A stretch of 64,000 bases of DNA from Zhuqueibacter pondensis (lineage in GTDB: Bacteria > Zhuqueibacterota > Zhuqueibacteria > Zhuqueibacterales > Zhuqueibacteraceae): the NCBI GenBank assembly GCA_034505955.1, contig JAPDQK010000018.1, forward strand, positions 1-64,000, in the 5' to 3' direction. The translations under genes were made by a program, and so were the position numbers. The first letter of the stretch is position 1, and every line of letters starts with the position of its first letter. The notes under the pieces were generated by a model. That model ran no database searches, had not been told where the DNA came from, and worked only from the letters and a program-made list of their open reading frames with translations. This document shows, piece after piece, positions 62,114 to 64,000 of the stretch.

Positions 62114-64000
62114 TTACAAATTCTCCGTGCTCCGCCGCAGCGCCCTCGATCTTTCGTAGAACTCCGCCAGTGACAGGCTCTTCAGAAAAACCAAACCTCG
62201 CGTGGCGCGGATGAGCGGGCTTTTATGCTCGTTGAAAAATTCGCGGCCCAGGCAGGTTTTGAGAATATGATACTGATCGACCTGAATTTTTTGCGCCAGC
62301 TCGGAGAAGGGACCGTCATGCTCGTAACTCGGGAACGAGGCATCCTTCTGCGAAATGAAGGCATTCATGAACGAGCTTGACATGATCGAAAACATGTTCA
62401 GCGACACCGGCACAAAAATGTCGGCCTCCGCAGGATGAAATCGATACCACACGTTGCGGTAGCCCCAGACCCGGATATCCGACCGCTTCGATTCCTGCTC
62501 GTACAAGCGCAAGGCTTCGGCAATGACTTGCAAAACCTTGTAATGCGTATCCGGGCCGCTGGCTTCGGGATCCAACGCGACGCTGACAATGGTCGGTTGT
62601 ACGCGCCGAAGCAACTCCAACATCGGCTTGACATCCCTTTCCACTGTTGGTTCTTCGGTGAAAACATCGCCCTTGTAAAAGCCCAGCCGCGCATGCATCA
62701 CCGAAGAGGAATTGAAACCAAAGTAACCCCACAGACAATCCGCTTCCCATTCGCGAATCATGCCTTTCAAACGCTGAATGTGCGCCAGGTCTTTTTTGCC
62801 GGGATACTGTGTCTCAAAATAATTCATCAACTCGTCGATGCGGGGTTTGAGGGTATCGACATTGTCATCCTCGAAGATAAAAATCAGATTGCGCAGCAGC
62901 CGGCGCGCCTCGCCTTCGTCCTTTACCGAATTGCGATTGGCGGCGATGCCATCGAGATATTGCCACACATCGCGATTGCGGCCTTGCTCGTTGCCAGGGT
63001 TGAAATAACCTTCGCTGATCAGCTTGTCGAAAGCGCCGCGGTCCAGAAAACGTTTGAGCTTTTTCAGGAGCGTGAGCACATAATGGTTGGTCACCGCGGT
63101 GAATCCGCTGGTCAGTGTGACGAAGTAGTGTTGGTTGGAAGCATCGCGTGTATGGCGCACAATGAACGGCAAATACCCGAGCATGAGATCATCGTGATGC
63201 GGCTCGGTGTGCAGAAAAACCTGATTCGTCAACATTTGCATGCCCCGCCCGATTTTTTCGATGAGACGACGCTCGATCATCTCCGTCATGTCCGTAATCG
63301 TGCCGGTCCATTTCTGGCGCAGCACTTTTGCGCAGCGGCTGCTGTCAAAATCCGCAGCGGTCAGGTCACGGAGGCGTTTGCGCTTTTCCACGGCCAGGTC
63401 GATGACAATTTTCTCCAGCACTTCGTCGTGGACCTTTTCATTCTTGACCAGAATTTCCAGTTGCCGTTCGATCAGCAGCTTGGCCGCGCCTTGGGTCAGA
63501 TAAAACCGTGCGTTGGGCAAATCGTGCAACACCGTGGCGGGATAATGAATGTGCTTTTCCCGCTGAATTGCATCCGCCACGATTGGCGCCTTGGCTTCAC
63601 CGGCGGCGATGATAATCGCGGTGCAGTTGGGATTATAGGTGATGGTGGCAAGGCCGATGGTGATCACCAGGCGCTGGCGAGATACTTCGATGCCGCCCAA
63701 ATCCGTGGCCGCCGCGGCCTGGGTTTCGTAGTTGGTTGCGGTGAGTCGTGTGGTGGAATGAAAATCCGAGCCTTGTACATTGAAACCAATGTGACCATCC
63801 GGGCCGATGCCGCCCAGGAAAAAGCCGATACCCCCGAGGCGCCGAATTCTATCCTCATATTCGACGCACCACTGATCGATATTCTCCAGGACTTGTTTCT
63901 GCAATTGTTCCTGTGAGTTTTTGCTGTGACGATAGCGCAGCGAGAGATCGACAACTTGTTTCGGCCAGACCTCGTCCAAATCCCTGTCCGGTGGCAAACC
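62114..64000 (-). CDS. Fused NagB-like glucosamine-6-phosphate deaminase and LmbE-type deacetylase (5' end outside the window)
   Basis: At least 627 aa in the window, and the gene continues beyond it. The first ~190 residues are the later part of a NagB-like domain (LGGIGPDGHIGFNVQGSDFHS, which has the active-site His). Then comes a LmbE/PIG-L-like domain (HTEPHHDDLMLGY with AHPDD-type zinc residues; YFVTLTSGFTAVTNHYV). The fusion is common in Bacteroidota and relatives and would deaminate glucosamine-6-phosphate or deacetylate amino sugars. The first visible Met at 63997 is not expected to be the true start. Confidence 0.9.
   Translation of the reverse strand, partial: GLPPDRDLDEVWPKQVVDLSLRYRHSKNSQEQLQKQVLENIDQWCVEYEDRIRRLGGIGFFLGGIGPDGHIGFNVQGSDFHSTTRLTATNYETQAAAATDLGGIEVSRQRLVITIGLATITYNPNCTAIIIAAGEAKAPIVADAIQREKHIHYPATVLHDLPNARFYLTQGAAKLLIERQLEILVKNEKVHDEVLEKIVIDLAVEKRKRLRDLTAADFDSSRCAKVLRQKWTGTITDMTEMIERRLIEKIGRGMQMLTNQVFLHTEPHHDDLMLGYLPFIVRHTRDASNQHYFVTLTSGFTAVTNHYVLTLLKKLKRFLDRGAFDKLISEGYFNPGNEQGRNRDVWQYLDGIAANRNSVKDEGEARRLLRNLIFIFEDDNVDTLKPRIDELMNYFETQYPGKKDLAHIQRLKGMIREWEADCLWGYFGFNSSSVMHARLGFYKGDVFTEEPTVERDVKPMLELLRRVQPTIVSVALDPEASGPDTHYKVLQVIAEALRLYEQESKRSDIRVWGYRNVWYRFHPAEADIFVPVSLNMFSIMSSSFMNAFISQKDASFPSYEHDGPFSELAQKIQVDQYHILKTCLGREFFNEHKSPLIRATRGLVFLKSLSLAEFYERSRALRRSTENL

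Noticed and set aside
1..64000. CRISPR array
   Set aside because: No set of regularly spaced identical repeats; the only tandem units (56021-56068) are two palindromes without spacers.
1..64000. tRNA or rRNA genes
   Set aside because: No T-loop GGTTCGAAYCC-type block or rRNA core sequence was found in the intergenic regions that I read.

Overview
The window looks like a scaffold from a Gram-negative, metagenome-type bacterium, probably of the FCB/KSB1-like group; that placement is an inference from gene content, not from a marker phylogeny. Envelope genes (MlaD-like protein, outer-membrane barrel, several Amidase_3 hydrolases), HprK next to a ribosome hibernation factor, a sigma-54 activator and a NagB-LmbE fusion all fit. 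Most genes are on the minus strand. One assembly gap (98 N) lies at 1329-1426.

Layout. 1-3.5 kb: two small hypothetical proteins, then a cluster of DGPF/YCII genes (one fused to a glyoxalase-like VOC domain, one decayed). 3.6-8.9 kb: an A/T-rich plus-strand island with HigB, a HigA-ImmA/IrrE fusion, a catalytically dead long prokaryotic Argonaute and a DpnII/MboI-type PD-(D/E)XK nuclease. 9.2-10.5 kb: an ECF42-type sigma factor, whose predicted promoter motif lies in front of the DGPF genes across the island. 10.8-24.5 kb: cell-envelope genes (three amidases, rhomboid protease, barrel protein, glycosyltransferase, acyltransferase, subtilase, MlaD), groES, a GYF-MinD ATPase, HprK and HPF. 24.6-33 kb: xerC/D, topA, smg, secA, a broken PIN toxin-antitoxin pair and nusB. 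33-48 kb: a long acyl-CoA catabolism region (two acyl-CoA dehydrogenases, Hbd, thiolase, enoyl-CoA hydratase, split AtuA, carboxyltransferase) broken up by a GlmU-like gene, HepT/MntA and several decayed accessory genes. 48-53 kb: Ca/Na antiporter, recJ, RNase P RNA, a zinc-ribbon coiled-coil protein and a zincin. 53-64 kb: an NtrC-type regulator with a nearby -24/-12 promoter candidate, an FN3-like secreted protein, an ECF/CbiO-type ATPase, a DgcA/DgcN-like pair, a broken nucleotidyltransferase, an M20 peptidase and a truncated NagB-LmbE.

The most interesting items are: the dead Argonaute plus nuclease operon, a likely abortive-infection or anti-plasmid module with its own toxin-antitoxin neighbour; the ECF42 promoter family with two functional-looking and two orphan sites; a 91-bp MITE-like family with three copies; and single-base indels that fall only in accessory genes while the long housekeeping genes are intact. 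No tRNA, rRNA or CRISPR array was recognised.
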